Source: Aquabacterium sp. A7-Y
Lineage (GTDB): Bacteria; Pseudomonadota; Gammaproteobacteria; Burkholderiales; Burkholderiaceae_C
Direction of reading: 5' to 3'
Assembly: GCF_026153205.1 (NCBI RefSeq)
Contig: NZ_JAPFBW010000002.1
Span: forward strand, 62,001-126,000
Length of the DNA stretch: 64,000 nt
Shown here piece after piece: positions 30,316 through 39,158 of the stretch. The notes below the pieces were generated by a model. It was not told where the DNA came from. It was given only the letters and a program-made list of their open reading frames with translations, and did not search any database. Each line of letters opens with the position of its first letter. Position 1 is the first letter of the stretch. Position numbers and translations under genes: made by a program.

Positions 30316-30939
30316 GTGTGTCGCGATCAACGGGTTGCTGGCCGTGAATTTCCCGCTGTCGCGTTGGCGCCAGCGGGCGCCTTGGCGTGGCGCCGAGGGC
30401 TGGCGTGGCTGGTCGTGGCGCTGCTGGTGCTGCTGGCCGGGGTGGCGCGGGCCGACGGCGTCGAGTTGCGCGGCATCGAGGTGGGCCGCAACGACGACGG
30501 GCTGGTGATCGGTTTCAGCGCGGCCTTCGAGCTGCCCCGCTCGGTCGAGGATGCGTTGATGAAAGGCGTGCCCTTGCACTTCGTGGCCGAGGCCAGCACC
30601 TGGCGCTCGCGCTGGTACTGGCGCGACCAGCGCATCGCCCGGCAGAGCCGCACCTGGCGGCTGGCCTACCAGCCGCTGACGCGGCGTTATCGCGTGACCT
30701 TCGGCAGCCTGAACCAGCAATACGAATCGCTTGGCGACGCGCTGGCGGCGATCCAGCGCGTCAGCCGGTGGAAAATCGCTGACGGGTCGCAGCTGGAGCG
30801 CGGCGAGCGCCACTACATCGAGCTCGCCTTCCGGCTCGACACGACGCAGCTGCCGCGGCCTTTCCAGATCGGCATCGGCGGCCAGGCCGAATGGAATCTC
30901 TCGGCCGAGAGCACCGTCGTGATCGAGGACCCGACCTGA
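30316..30939 (+). CDS. DUF4390 exported protein
   Basis: 207 residues if the GTG at 30316 is the start. A hydrophobic signal segment lies at about 28-46 ('GLAWLVVALLVLLAGVARA'), then a beta-rich periplasmic domain ('DDGLVIGFSAAFELPRSVED', 'RYRVTFGSLNQQYESLGDAL'). This is the DUF4390 family found between rsmB and the ntrY-like kinase in betaproteobacteria. Its position suggests a link to the sensor that follows, but there is no direct evidence of function. Confidence 0.85.
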   Translation: MCRDQRVAGREFPAVALAPAGALAWRRGLAWLVVALLVLLAGVARADGVELRGIEVGRNDDGLVIGFSAAFELPRSVEDALMKGVPLHFVAEASTWRSRWYWRDQRIARQSRTWRLAYQPLTRRYRVTFGSLNQQYESLGDALAAIQRVSRWKIADGSQLERGERHYIELAFRLDTTQLPRPFQIGIGGQAEWNLSAESTVVIEDPT

Positions 30940-30982
30940 GCCTCCATCCACCCCCACCCACCGCCACCACCGCCGCCGTCCC

Positions 30983-33271
30983 GTGACCAAAGCCACCCGC
31001 TGGGCCTGGATCCTCTCCCTCATCGCTGTCTCCGGCGGCGGGCTGGTGCTGCTGTTTCTGCTGGCGCTGTCCACCAACAACCGGCGCCTCTACGAGCAGC
31101 ATTTCGAATGGCTGGTCTGGCTCAACGGCGCGATTGCCGGGGCGCTGGGCCTGGTCATCGCGATCGCGGCAGTGCGCCTGGTGCTGCGCATGCGGCGGGG
31201 CAAGTTCGGCAGCCGGCTGCTGTTCAAGCTGGCTGGCATCTTCGCGCTGGTGGGGGTGATCCCGGGCCTGGCGATCTACACGGTGAGCTACCAGTTCGTC
31301 TCGCGCAGCATCGAGAGCTGGTTCGACGTCGAGGTCGAGCGCGCGCTGGACGCCGGCCTCAATCTCGGCCGCGTGACGCTGGATACCCTGGTCAACGACC
31401 TCGCGAGCAAGACCCGCGTCGCGGCCGACCGCCTCGGCAGCGAAGGCCGGCAGGCGGCGTTGGCGCTGGCGCTCGAGCGCGTGCGCGACCAGCTCTCGGC
31501 GCAGGACGCAGCGCTGCTGGGTGCCAACGGCCAGCCGCTGGCCAGTGTCGGCATCCAACGCGAGGCGCTGGCGCCCGACCGGCCCTCCAGCGCCTTGCTG
31601 CGCCAGGCGCGCAGCCAGCGTGTGGTGAGCCAGCTCGAAGGACTGGACGACGACACCGGCGCGCCGCGCATCCGGGTGCTGGCTTATGTGCCGTCCAACA
31701 GCTTTGCGCTGGCGACCGAAGAGCGCTACCTGCTCGTGACCCAGCTGCTACCGGCCTCGCTGGCGGCCAATGCGCTGGCGGTGCAGACGGCCTACCGCGA
31801 GTACCAGCAGCGCTCGCTGGCGCGCGACGGGCTGCGCAAGATGTACATCGGGACGCTGACCTTGTCGCTGTTCCTCGCGGTGTTTGGCGCCGTGCTGCTG
31901 GCCGTGACCTTGGGCAACCAGCTGGCGCGGCCGCTGCTGCTGCTGGCCGAGGGCGTGCGGCAGGTGACCTCGGGCGACCTGACGCCCAAGCAGGTGTTCG
32001 CCTCGCGCGACGAGCTGGGCGGGCTGACGCGCTCCTTTGCCGACATGACACAGCAGCTGTCTGACGCGCGCGCGCTGGTGCAGCACAGCCTGAGCGAGCT
32101 GGAGGCGGCCAAGACCAACCTGCAGACCATCCTCGACAACCTGACCGCCGGCGTGATGGTGATCGACCGCCAGGGCCTGATCGCCTCGGTCAACCCGGGC
32201 GCCACGCGCATCCTGCGTCTGCCGGTGGGGGCCTATTGCGGCCGGCCGCTGTCGGACGTACCCAGCCTGCAGGACTTTGCCGCCGAGGTGGCGCGGCTGT
32301 TCGAGCTGCACGTGGCCGGCAACGAGGCCGGCGAGCGCGACCAGTGGCAGCAGTCCTTCGAGCTGCAGCCGCCGGGGGACGCCTTGCCCGAGCGCGGGCC
32401 CATCACCTTGCTGGTGCGGGGTGCGTGGTTGCCGCAGCAGGCCCAGCTGCTGGTCTTCGACGACATCACCGAGGTGGTGTCGGCCCAGCGCTCGATCGCC
32501 TGGGGCGAGGTGGCGCGTCGCCTGGCGCACGAGATCAAGAACCCGCTGACGCCCATCCAGCTTTCCGCCGAGCGCCTGCAGCTCAAGCTCGAGGGCAAGC
32601 TGGGCCCCACCGAGCAGCAGATGCTCACCAAGTCCGTGACGACCATCGTCAACCAAGTCAACGCGATGAAACAGCTGGTCAACGAGTTTCGCGACTATGC
32701 TCGGCTGCCCAGCGCGACCTTGCGGCCGCTGGACCTCAATGCGCTGGTGTCCGAGGTGGCCTCGCTGTACGGCAGCGCCTTCGAAGCCGGACATCTGCAG
32801 GTCGAGCTGGCGCCCGGGCTGCCGGCCATCCTGGGTGATGCGAGTCAGCTGCGCCAGGTGGTGCACAACCTGGTGCAGAACGCGCTCGACGCCGTGGCGG
32901 ACCGGGCCGAAGGTCGGGTATGCGTGCTGACCGAGCCGGCCCGCACCGAGGAGGGCGCCTTGAAGGCGGTGCGGCTGGTGGTGCGCGACAACGGCCCCGG
33001 CTTCTCCGAGAAGGTGCTGAAGCGGGCGTTCGAGCCGTATGTGACGACCAAGACCAAGGGCACCGGCCTGGGGTTGGCGGTCGTCAAGAAAATCGCCGAC
33101 GAGCACGAAGCGCGGGTGCGTTTGAAGAACCTCGGCGGCGAGGAAACGGGGGGCGGCGAGGAGGCCGAGGTGAGGGGTGCGCAAGTTTCGATATCATTTT
33201 CGAAGATTGCCCCACCCCATCCCACCCCCAACGACACCGGTACACCGACTGTTGCCGAAGCGGGGAGCTGA
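30983..33271 (+). CDS. ntrY: NtrY-like membrane histidine kinase
   Basis: 762 residues from a GTG. Membrane segments at about 9-30, 42-65, 78-98 and 287-308 surround a periplasmic loop of ~185 residues. HAMP ('LARPLLLLAEGVRQVTSGDL') is followed by PAS ('LDNLTAGVMVIDRQGLIASV'), HisKA with H516 ('RLAHEIKNPLTPIQLSAERL') and HATPase ('VRDNGPGFSEKVLKRAFEPY'). The N-terminal layout is that of NtrY. Together with the downstream regulator it forms a nitrogen/redox-type two-component system; the signal is unknown. Confidence 0.93.
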   Translation: MTKATRWAWILSLIAVSGGGLVLLFLLALSTNNRRLYEQHFEWLVWLNGAIAGALGLVIAIAAVRLVLRMRRGKFGSRLLFKLAGIFALVGVIPGLAIYTVSYQFVSRSIESWFDVEVERALDAGLNLGRVTLDTLVNDLASKTRVAADRLGSEGRQAALALALERVRDQLSAQDAALLGANGQPLASVGIQREALAPDRPSSALLRQARSQRVVSQLEGLDDDTGAPRIRVLAYVPSNSFALATEERYLLVTQLLPASLAANALAVQTAYREYQQRSLARDGLRKMYIGTLTLSLFLAVFGAVLLAVTLGNQLARPLLLLAEGVRQVTSGDLTPKQVFASRDELGGLTRSFADMTQQLSDARALVQHSLSELEAAKTNLQTILDNLTAGVMVIDRQGLIASVNPGATRILRLPVGAYCGRPLSDVPSLQDFAAEVARLFELHVAGNEAGERDQWQQSFELQPPGDALPERGPITLLVRGAWLPQQAQLLVFDDITEVVSAQRSIAWGEVARRLAHEIKNPLTPIQLSAERLQLKLEGKLGPTEQQMLTKSVTTIVNQVNAMKQLVNEFRDYARLPSATLRPLDLNALVSEVASLYGSAFEAGHLQVELAPGLPAILGDASQLRQVVHNLVQNALDAVADRAEGRVCVLTEPARTEEGALKAVRLVVRDNGPGFSEKVLKRAFEPYVTTKTKGTGLGLAVVKKIADEHEARVRLKNLGGEETGGGEEAEVRGAQVSISFSKIAPPHPTPNDTGTPTVAEAGS

Positions 33272-33277
33272 GACTGC

Positions 33278-33976
33278 ATGGCCACCATTCTTGTTGTTGA
33301 CGACGAACTCGGCATACGTGCGCTGCTCTCGGAGATCCTCTCCGACGAGGGGCACAACATCGAGCTTGCCGAGAACGCCGCACAGGCACGCGCCTTCCGC
33401 GAGCACACCCGTCCCGACCTGGTGCTGCTGGACATCTGGATGCCGGATGTCGACGGCATCACGCTCTTGAAGGAGTGGGGTGCCAACGGGCAGCTCACGA
33501 TGCCGGTCATCATGATGTCGGGCCACGGCACCATCGACACCGCGGTAGAGGCCACCAAGTACGGCGCGATGGCCTTCCTGGAGAAGCCCATCACCTTGCA
33601 GAAGCTGTTGCGCTCGGTCGAGCAGGGCCTGGCGCGCCAGGCTCCGCGGCCGGCCGCGCCGCCGGCCTCGTCGGCCCTGCTGATGCCTGTGAGCGTGCGC
33701 GAGCTGACGGTGGAGCACACCTTGTCCGCGCAGCAGTCCATGGGCACGCCGCTGACGCTGGGCCCGCAGTCCGAGCAGCTGTTCGGCCTGGACCGCCCAC
33801 TGCGGGAGGCGCGCGACGCCTTCGAGAAGGCCTACTTCGAGTTCCACCTGGCGAAGGAGAACGGCAGCATGACGCGCGTGGCCGAGAAGACCGGTCTGGA
33901 GCGCACCCACCTGTACCGCAAGTTGAAGCAGCTGGGCGTCGACCTGTCGCGCAACAAGCGATCCGGCGGCAATTGA
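33278..33976 (+). CDS. NtrX-like response regulator lacking the AAA+ domain
   Basis: 232 residues. Receiver domain at 1-120 with D8/D9, phospho-acceptor D52 ('VLLDIWMPDVDG') and K103 ('AFLEKPITLQ'), identical in style to NtrX. A linker then leads straight to a Fis-type helix-turn-helix ('GSMTRVAEKTGLERTHLYRK'). The ~240-residue sigma54-activating AAA+ ATPase of canonical NtrX (~450 residues) is absent, so it cannot work as a sigma54 activator. This short form is typical of the betaproteobacterial locus. It starts 6 bases after ntrY. Confidence 0.92.
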   Translation: MATILVVDDELGIRALLSEILSDEGHNIELAENAAQARAFREHTRPDLVLLDIWMPDVDGITLLKEWGANGQLTMPVIMMSGHGTIDTAVEATKYGAMAFLEKPITLQKLLRSVEQGLARQAPRPAAPPASSALLMPVSVRELTVEHTLSAQQSMGTPLTLGPQSEQLFGLDRPLREARDAFEKAYFEFHLAKENGSMTRVAEKTGLERTHLYRKLKQLGVDLSRNKRSGGN

Positions 33977-34002
33977 CCGGCCGTCCAAAAGGACTGTATA
34001 CT
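33973..34002 (+). promoter_or_regulatory. Sigma-70 promoter for tRNA-Phe
   Basis: A -35 TTGACC at 33973-33978, an 18-base spacer and a -10 TATACT at 33997-34002. The -35 box overlaps the stop codon of the upstream regulator gene. Transcription would begin about 34009, a few bases before the mature tRNA. Confidence 0.8.
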
Positions 34003-34014
34003 CTCGGTCTCGTT

Positions 34015-34090
34015 GGCCTGGTAGCTCAGTCGGTAGAGCAGAGGATTGAAAATCCTTGTGTCGGTGGTTCGATTCCGCCCTAGGCCACCA
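34015..34090 (+). tRNA. tRNA-Phe (GAA)
   Basis: 76 bases with an encoded CCA end. The acceptor stem GGCCTGG/CTAGGCC pairs with one G-U, the D stem is GCTC/GAGC, the anticodon loop TTGAAAA gives GAA, and the T arm is GGTGG-TTCGATT-CCGCC. It has its own promoter and terminator. tRNA 3' ends are common integration sites and the accessory region begins right after this gene. Confidence 0.97.
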
Positions 34091-34097
34091 GAATACG

Positions 34098-34128
34098 ACG
34101 CCCAACCGTTCTCGGTTGGGCGTTTTGC
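34098..34128 (+). terminator. Rho-independent terminator after tRNA-Phe
   Basis: A perfect 11-bp stem (34098-34108 with 34113-34123), a 4-base loop and a run of T's directly after it. It starts 8 bases past the CCA end. Confidence 0.92.
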
Positions 34129-34535
34129 TTTGGGCGGTTCCCGCACTGCCGCCGGCTTCCGGGCGGTTCTGCCTGTGCCACGGCTTCGTGTCTTTGGGCC
34201 TGTTTTGGCCCCAGTTTGATTCCGTCTCCCTCTCTCTTCTCTGAAAAAGAGACTACCTTTCCTAGCCGGCACAAGGAGAAGTCCTTTGGTGACAAGGACT
34301 TATGCGTGTGTCGAATAGAGCGGTTGCAAACGTTCTTGGAGGGGCAGAGACGGTGAGAAAACTGCGTGAGCTACCACTTACCTCCTTGGCCTCTCCGCGA
34401 CTGCGCTGCGCTGCTCCAGCCCGCCGAATTCGTCGCATCGCATGCAGTGGGGCCTCCGGAAACTAGATCACATGTGAAGAGTGGCGGCCAGTGGCATTGA
34501 GTTCCAGCATTCAATCCGCGGCCGTCGCGCGCGCC
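34129..34535. other. Intergenic, no gene seen
   Basis: About 400 bases with visibly lower GC and more T-runs than the core genome upstream. I find no coding frame with plausible start and codon use, no integrase remnant and no second copy of the tRNA 3' end. It marks the left edge of the accessory stretch. Confidence 0.6.
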
Positions 34536-34562
34536 TCAAGTTAAGCACGGACCGGTCGAAAT
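34536..34562 (+). promoter_or_regulatory. Possible sigma-28 (FliA) promoter of the chemoreceptor gene
   Basis: TCAAGTTA at 34536-34543, exactly 11 bases, then GTCGAAAT at 34555-34562. This matches the FliA consensus (TAAAGTTT-N11-GCCGATAA) at 6 of 8 and 5 of 8 positions with the correct spacing. It lies 31 bases upstream of the chemoreceptor ATG, and chemoreceptor genes are typical FliA targets. Confidence 0.45.
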
Positions 34563-34593
34563 AGCGCGACCACCACCCTCGCATCGGCGCCTC

Positions 34594-36174
34594 ATGTTCT
34601 TCGATCGATTGTCCCTTCGTGCACGCCTACTCGGCGGATATCTCGCGGTTGCTGCGGCGGGTGCCGTCACTGGCGGTGCAGCCGTTTTTGGCGTTTCCGC
34701 CGTGAACGACAACTTGAGCACGCTGTACGACAAGCACCTGCGGGGCCTTTCCTACGTAAAGCAGGCCAATGTGGAACTGATCCAGGTGGCGCGCTACCGC
34801 GCACTGTATGCCTTTGCCGGCGATCTGGCTGCGCGCAAAGCCTATCAGGAGGCCTTCGAAAAGCACGTGGCCGCGGCGGCAGAGAGCCTGGACCAGGCCA
34901 CCCCCCTCATCGTGTCGGAGCAGGACCAGGTGTTGCTGCAGAAGGCGCGCCAGGACCTGGCCACGTACCTTCCGCACGGCCGCCGCTTCATCGAGGCCGT
35001 TGGCACGCAAGAGCCACCGCAGGTCTCGGACGAGATCAAGGCATTGAACAAGGTGGCGGTCGAGACCTTCAAGGTGGTGGTTGACGATGTGGAGCACCTC
35101 GCCAAGCGCAAGGAGGAGGTGGGCGCCAAGGCCAAGGCGGAAAGCGATGTGATCTACCGGCAAGTCCTGGCGGGCGTGTTTGGTCTAACCCTGCTGGCCG
35201 TCACGCTCGGCGTGCTGCTGGGCGTGCGCATCGCGGCTGGCGTCACGCGGCGGCTCGGCGTGGAACCAGAAGTCGCGTCCAGCATCGCGCACCGCATCGC
35301 AAGTGGCGACCTCGGCAGTGCGATCCGCGTGCCCCGCGGCTATGAGTCAAGCCTGATCGGGGCAATGCACGCAATGCAGGAACGATTGGGCCAAACGGTC
35401 GCGGAGATCCGAAATTCGTCCGGCACCATCTCGCTCGCCGCCAGCGAAATAGCCCAAGGCAACAGCGACCTGAGCGGCCGCACCGAGCAGCAGGCGTCGT
35501 CGCTGCAGCAAACCGCCTCCAGCATGGAGCAACTCACGGGGACGGTGGCGCACAACTCGCAGAACGCAGCGCAGGCGAGCGTGCTGGCGGTCAACGCGTC
35601 GGATGCTGCGAGAAGCGGGGGGCAGACGGTCAGAGAGGTCGTGGACACCATGCGGGAGATCAACGAAAGCAGCAAGCGGGTCGCGGAAATCATCACCGTG
35701 ATCGACGGCATCGCGTTTCAGACCAACATCCTGGCGCTGAACGCGGCGGTCGAAGCGGCTCGAGCGGGCGAGCAGGGGCGCGGTTTTGCCGTGGTGGCTT
35801 CGGAAGTGCGGCAGCTTGCACAGCGCAGCGCCTCGGCGGCACGCGAGATCAAAGCGCTGATCGCTGCCAATGTGGAGCGCGTCGCGGCCGGTGCAGAGCT
35901 GGCAGACCAGGCGGGCACGAAGATGGAGACGATCGTCCAGTCCATCCAGCGCGTTTGCGACATCGCTGGTGAGATTGCATCTGCCAGCCGGGAGCAGGGG
36001 GCAGGCATCGAGCAAGTGGGAGCTGCGGTCAGCGAGATGGACCGCGCCACGCAACAAAATGCTGCGCTCGTTGAACAATCGGCCGCCGCTGCCGAAAGCC
36101 TGCGTCAGCAGGCACGCCAGCTAGTCGCTGCCGTGGCTACGTTCAATCTGGGCAGCGGTGAAGCACGCATCTAG
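34594..36174 (+). CDS. Methyl-accepting chemotaxis protein
   Basis: 526 residues. Membrane segments at about 12-32 and 190-212 enclose a ~155-residue helical periplasmic domain of four-helix-bundle type. HAMP follows, then the long coiled signalling domain with the hairpin tip '[20 protein letters not shown]' and '[20 protein letters not shown]'. No C-terminal NWETF-like tether for CheR/CheB is present; the protein ends in 'GSGEARI'. The ligand is unknown. A sigma-28-like site upstream fits motility control. Confidence 0.95.
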   Translation: MFFDRLSLRARLLGGYLAVAAAGAVTGGAAVFGVSAVNDNLSTLYDKHLRGLSYVKQANVELIQVARYRALYAFAGDLAARKAYQEAFEKHVAAAAESLDQATPLIVSEQDQVLLQKARQDLATYLPHGRRFIEAVGTQEPPQVSDEIKALNKVAVETFKVVVDDVEHLAKRKEEVGAKAKAESDVIYRQVLAGVFGLTLLAVTLGVLLGVRIAAGVTRRLGVEPEVASSIAHRIASGDLGSAIRVPRGYESSLIGAMHAMQERLGQTVAEIRNSSGTISLAASEIAQGNSDLSGRTEQQASSLQQTASSMEQLTGTVAHNSQNAAQASVLAVNASDAARSGGQTVREVVDTMREINESSKRVAEIITVIDGIAFQTNILALNAAVEAARAGEQGRGFAVVASEVRQLAQRSASAAREIKALIAANVERVAAGAELADQAGTKMETIVQSIQRVCDIAGEIASASREQGAGIEQVGAAVSEMDRATQQNAALVEQSAAAAESLRQQARQLVAAVATFNLGSGEARI

Positions 36175-36272
36175 TGAGCCTGAAAATGCGGCGGGAGGCG
36201 TCGCGAGAGCTTGGACGGGAACGAGTACGGCACATCGCATTTCGACGAGGAAATTTCACGGCTCGGCCCGTC

Positions 36273-37808
36273 TTATCTGCACCCGTTCTCCTGCAAACGA
36301 GGGAACCGTGCGAAGAAACGCGTCCCTGTCTCCGCTGAAGAGGTCACGCTTACCTCACCGCCATGCGCACGCACGATCTGGCGAACAATGAACAAGCCCA
36401 GCCCCACGCTGCGTTGTTGCGCGCTGGGCTTGTCCCCACGGGTCATTGGTTCGAAAAGCTGCGGCAGCAGCGACGGGGGCACCGGAGGGCCTTCATTGTG
36501 AACGGCAATACTGAACGTTTCGTTCTCGATGCTCGAGATGACGACGATTGGTCGGTCAGGCGCGCCGTAGCTCACAGCGTTCGAGACCAGGTTGTTGACA
36601 ATCTGAACCAAACGGTCTTCGTCTGCCATGCACTCGCCGCTGCCAACGCGCCGGTGCTCCAGCTGCCGCTGGGGAAACGCTAGAGCGAGCTGTTCCAGTG
36701 AGTTGGACACCACGGGATGCAGCTGTGTAGGTTTGACGGCGACAGAGAGGCCACGGCCCAGCCGCACCTGCGTGAAATCGAGAAGATCGCCGATCAGGCG
36801 GCTGGCGTGGGAGGTGGCGGTGTTGATGCGCGCTATCACGGCAGCCTGATCCGCGCTGGGTTGCATCCGATTCAGCAAGCCCGCGCTCAACTTGATGACC
36901 GACAGCGGGTTGCGCAAATCATGGCTGACGATGCCGATCATTTGTTCAGAGAACAACGCGCGGTCTTCGGCCGCGGCGCGTTCTCGGCTCAACTCTGTCA
37001 CGTCGTGCAAAATGCCGACGAACTGCACGAGCCGCCCGGCCCCGTCAAAGAATCCCTGCCCAGCGCCACTGACCGTGCGTTCAATTCCGTCGACCCCTCG
37101 CAGGCGATACATGGCAGCATAGCGCCCTGATAAAACGCTTTGTGCGGCCAAGTAAGCGTGCGCCTCCCCGGCGACGTCCTCCGGATGTATCCGCGCCACG
37201 TACTCCTCTCGTGTGATCGCTCTTGCTTGGTCGTACCCGAGCAAGAGCGCGACTTTGTCCTCGTATCGCGCGGCGGGACCGGCAGGGTCGATGTCCCAAA
37301 GAAACAGCTGCGCGGAGTCGAGTGCGAGACGAAGGCGCTGCTGCGTCAACGCAAGCGCTTCTTGGGCCTGCTGTTCTTTGGCAAGCAGCTGCTCCGCGCG
37401 TTGACGTTCGCGTAGCAACTCTCGCTCGTACTGATGCCGGTCCTCTGCTACAAACGCAGCCACTTCATGAAAGATCACGCCGCCATGTTCCCGACGAACC
37501 GCGTTGATGACCATCGGGATCGTGCGGCCGTCCCGGTGTAGAACGTCCAGCTTCACCTCGGAGACCGAGCCTTGTATTTGCAGCAACGGAGCCCAGTGCG
37601 TCTGGTGAAAGATGCGGCCGCCCATCGTCAGAAGCTCTTGCAGCTTGCGCTGCCCGACGAGCTCTTTCGTGTCGCGTCCTACCCACCTGCAGAAGGTCCT
37701 GTTGACTTTTCGGAAGGTGCCGTCGCGCGAGGTCACCATCAGCCCGCATGCCGCGTCCTCAAACAGCACCTGCGCATCGGGTAGCTGCCCCGCGTCTGAG
37801 CCTGACAT
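36273..37808 (-). CDS. PAS-PAS histidine kinase coupled to an RsbQ-like hydrolase
   Basis: 511 residues, no membrane segment. PAS 1 at about 12-120 ('FEDAACGLMVTSRDGTFRKV', 'GGRIFHQTHWAPLLQIQG') has the 'GGRIF..TH..PLL..QG' pattern of the PAS that partners RsbQ-type hydrolases. A coiled coil lies at 122-165 and PAS 2 at 166-275. HisKA has H296 ('IVSHDLRNPLSVIKLS'), and HATPase ends in 'GLGLFIVRQIVRAHGGEVSV'. There is no receiver domain. The ATG follows the hydrolase stop by one base (TGATATG), so translation is coupled. A cytoplasmic sensor fed by the hydrolase is inferred. No cognate regulator is adjacent. Confidence 0.93.
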   Translation of the reverse strand: MSGSDAGQLPDAQVLFEDAACGLMVTSRDGTFRKVNRTFCRWVGRDTKELVGQRKLQELLTMGGRIFHQTHWAPLLQIQGSVSEVKLDVLHRDGRTIPMVINAVRREHGGVIFHEVAAFVAEDRHQYERELLRERQRAEQLLAKEQQAQEALALTQQRLRLALDSAQLFLWDIDPAGPAARYEDKVALLLGYDQARAITREEYVARIHPEDVAGEAHAYLAAQSVLSGRYAAMYRLRGVDGIERTVSGAGQGFFDGAGRLVQFVGILHDVTELSRERAAAEDRALFSEQMIGIVSHDLRNPLSVIKLSAGLLNRMQPSADQAAVIARINTATSHASRLIGDLLDFTQVRLGRGLSVAVKPTQLHPVVSNSLEQLALAFPQRQLEHRRVGSGECMADEDRLVQIVNNLVSNAVSYGAPDRPIVVISSIENETFSIAVHNEGPPVPPSLLPQLFEPMTRGDKPSAQQRSVGLGLFIVRQIVRAHGGEVSVTSSAETGTRFFARFPRLQENGCR

Positions 37809-37809
37809 A

Positions 37810-38613
37810 TCAGGCCTGCAGGGAGCGAAGGAAGTCGTTCATCGCCTCACTGCTCGCGCTCGGCTCGCTCAGATGCGGGCAATGGCCGACGTTCTCGATG
37901 ATCTTGAGCGTGCTGTTCGGGATCATCCGGTGCATGTACTCGCCCACGCACAGGGGCGCGATCAGGTCGTCACTGCATTGGAGGATCAGCGTGGGGGTGA
38001 GCAGCTTCGGCAGGTCGGCGCGGTTGTCCGACATGAAGGTGACCCGCGCGAAGTGTTTGGCGATTTCAGGGTCAGTGCGACAAAAGCTATTCGTCAACTC
38101 TTCCCCAAGCTCGGGTTTGTGGGGGGCACCCATGATGGCAGGTGCCATGTTGCTGGACCACCCCAGATAGTTGCTCTCCAAGGTTTCCAGTAGCGACTCG
38201 ATGTCGGCCCGCGTAAAGCCGCCGACATAATCGTCCACGTTGATGTAGCACGGAGAAGGCCCCACCATGATTTGCGCCATGAATCGCCCGGGCGCTTTCA
38301 GATCGGCAAGCAAGCCGATCATGGCGCTGACAGAGTGGCCGACAAAAATGATCGGCCCTGCTCCGAATTCGTCCACGATCTCAAGCACATCGTCCGCGTA
38401 ACCTTCAAGCGAACCGTATTTGGTGCGGCAATAGGCGCTGAGATCGGACTGGCCACTGCCGACGAGATCAAACAGGATCGTCCGGAATCGCTTTTCGAGG
38501 CCAGGGGCGATGAAGCGCCACATGTTCTGATCGCACCCAAATCCGTGTGCCATTACCACTGTCGCGGGGCCGCTCCCCGAGACCCGGACGTTGTTGCGTT
38601 GTTGTACGCTCAC
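37810..38613 (-). CDS. RsbQ-like alpha/beta hydrolase (KAI2/D14-type fold)
   Basis: 267 residues from a GTG at 38613, chosen because GGGAG lies just upstream and the N-terminus then matches RsbQ; a start at 38634 is possible. The catalytic triad is intact: S94 ('FVGHSVSAMIGL'), D216 ('LQCSDDLIAP') and H244 ('NVGHCPHLS'). The stretches 'GFGCDQNMWRFIAP', 'VGSGQSDLSAY' and 'MVGPSPCYINVDD' are near matches, from memory, to Bacillus subtilis RsbQ, which activates the PAS phosphatase RsbP under energy stress. Plant karrikin and strigolactone receptors share this fold. It is the first gene of the pair with the PAS kinase. Confidence 0.93.
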   Translation of the reverse strand: MSVQQRNNVRVSGSGPATVVMAHGFGCDQNMWRFIAPGLEKRFRTILFDLVGSGQSDLSAYCRTKYGSLEGYADDVLEIVDEFGAGPIIFVGHSVSAMIGLLADLKAPGRFMAQIMVGPSPCYINVDDYVGGFTRADIESLLETLESNYLGWSSNMAPAIMGAPHKPELGEELTNSFCRTDPEIAKHFARVTFMSDNRADLPKLLTPTLILQCSDDLIAPLCVGEYMHRMIPNSTLKIIENVGHCPHLSEPSASSEAMNDFLRSLQA

Positions 38614-38670
38614 AAGAAGCTCCCAGATGCACACACCGCGCCTTTCATGTCAGGCGCCAAGAACGGCATT

Positions 38671-38685
38671 CTTTCATATTGAAAG
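38671..38685. promoter_or_regulatory. Palindrome upstream of the hydrolase gene, possible operator
   Basis: CTTTCA and TGAAAG face each other around a 3-base centre, a perfect 15-base inverted repeat 58 bases before the hydrolase start. Its AT-rich setting suits a promoter or operator. No known binding motif is recognised. Confidence 0.35.
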
Positions 38686-39158
38686 TCTGGCACTTTTCGT
38701 AACGCGGCCAGCGCACCCTTGCAGTCCCTTCAGCCGTCAAGAGGCGTGGCCCCAAGACATGAAGAAGCGACCGACCAGGACTTCCAGGGGATGCCGGCGC
38801 ATCCGCCCGGACGCATCAGGAAGCGGCGCGCCTAGATCAGCATCCTTCCCGGCTCGATGCCGCTAAGCACTTCCGTGCCAGTCAAATGTGCAGAAGGCAT
38901 GCGGCAGCAGTAAAGGGCAGGCGCGCCCGACCAAGCCGAGAGGTACGAGCGCGGCGCTGGTCCGGTCTTCATCAGCCTCGGGCCCCTTGCAGGACAGGTT
39001 CTACAACGAGACGTTCAGACTGAATGCTATCGCCCGCGCGTGCCTGCTCGTGACGCACACAGCTTGCAGGTTCGCATCGGGTGGCAAAGGGCGAGAGGGC
39101 TGCGGCGCACACGGGCACACCGCTTGCTGAAAGGGATGTCGCTGAATTTTCAGCCCGC
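38686..39158. other. Intergenic, no gene seen
   Basis: About 470 bases between the divergent hydrolase and PilZ genes. Frames here are short and show no recognisable protein. It should contain the promoters of both flanking genes. Confidence 0.55.

Noticed and set aside
34015-34090. Duplicate of the tRNA-Phe 3' end as a right attachment site
   Set aside because: Looked for another copy of the T-arm/acceptor sequence downstream and saw none by eye, so no att pair is reported.
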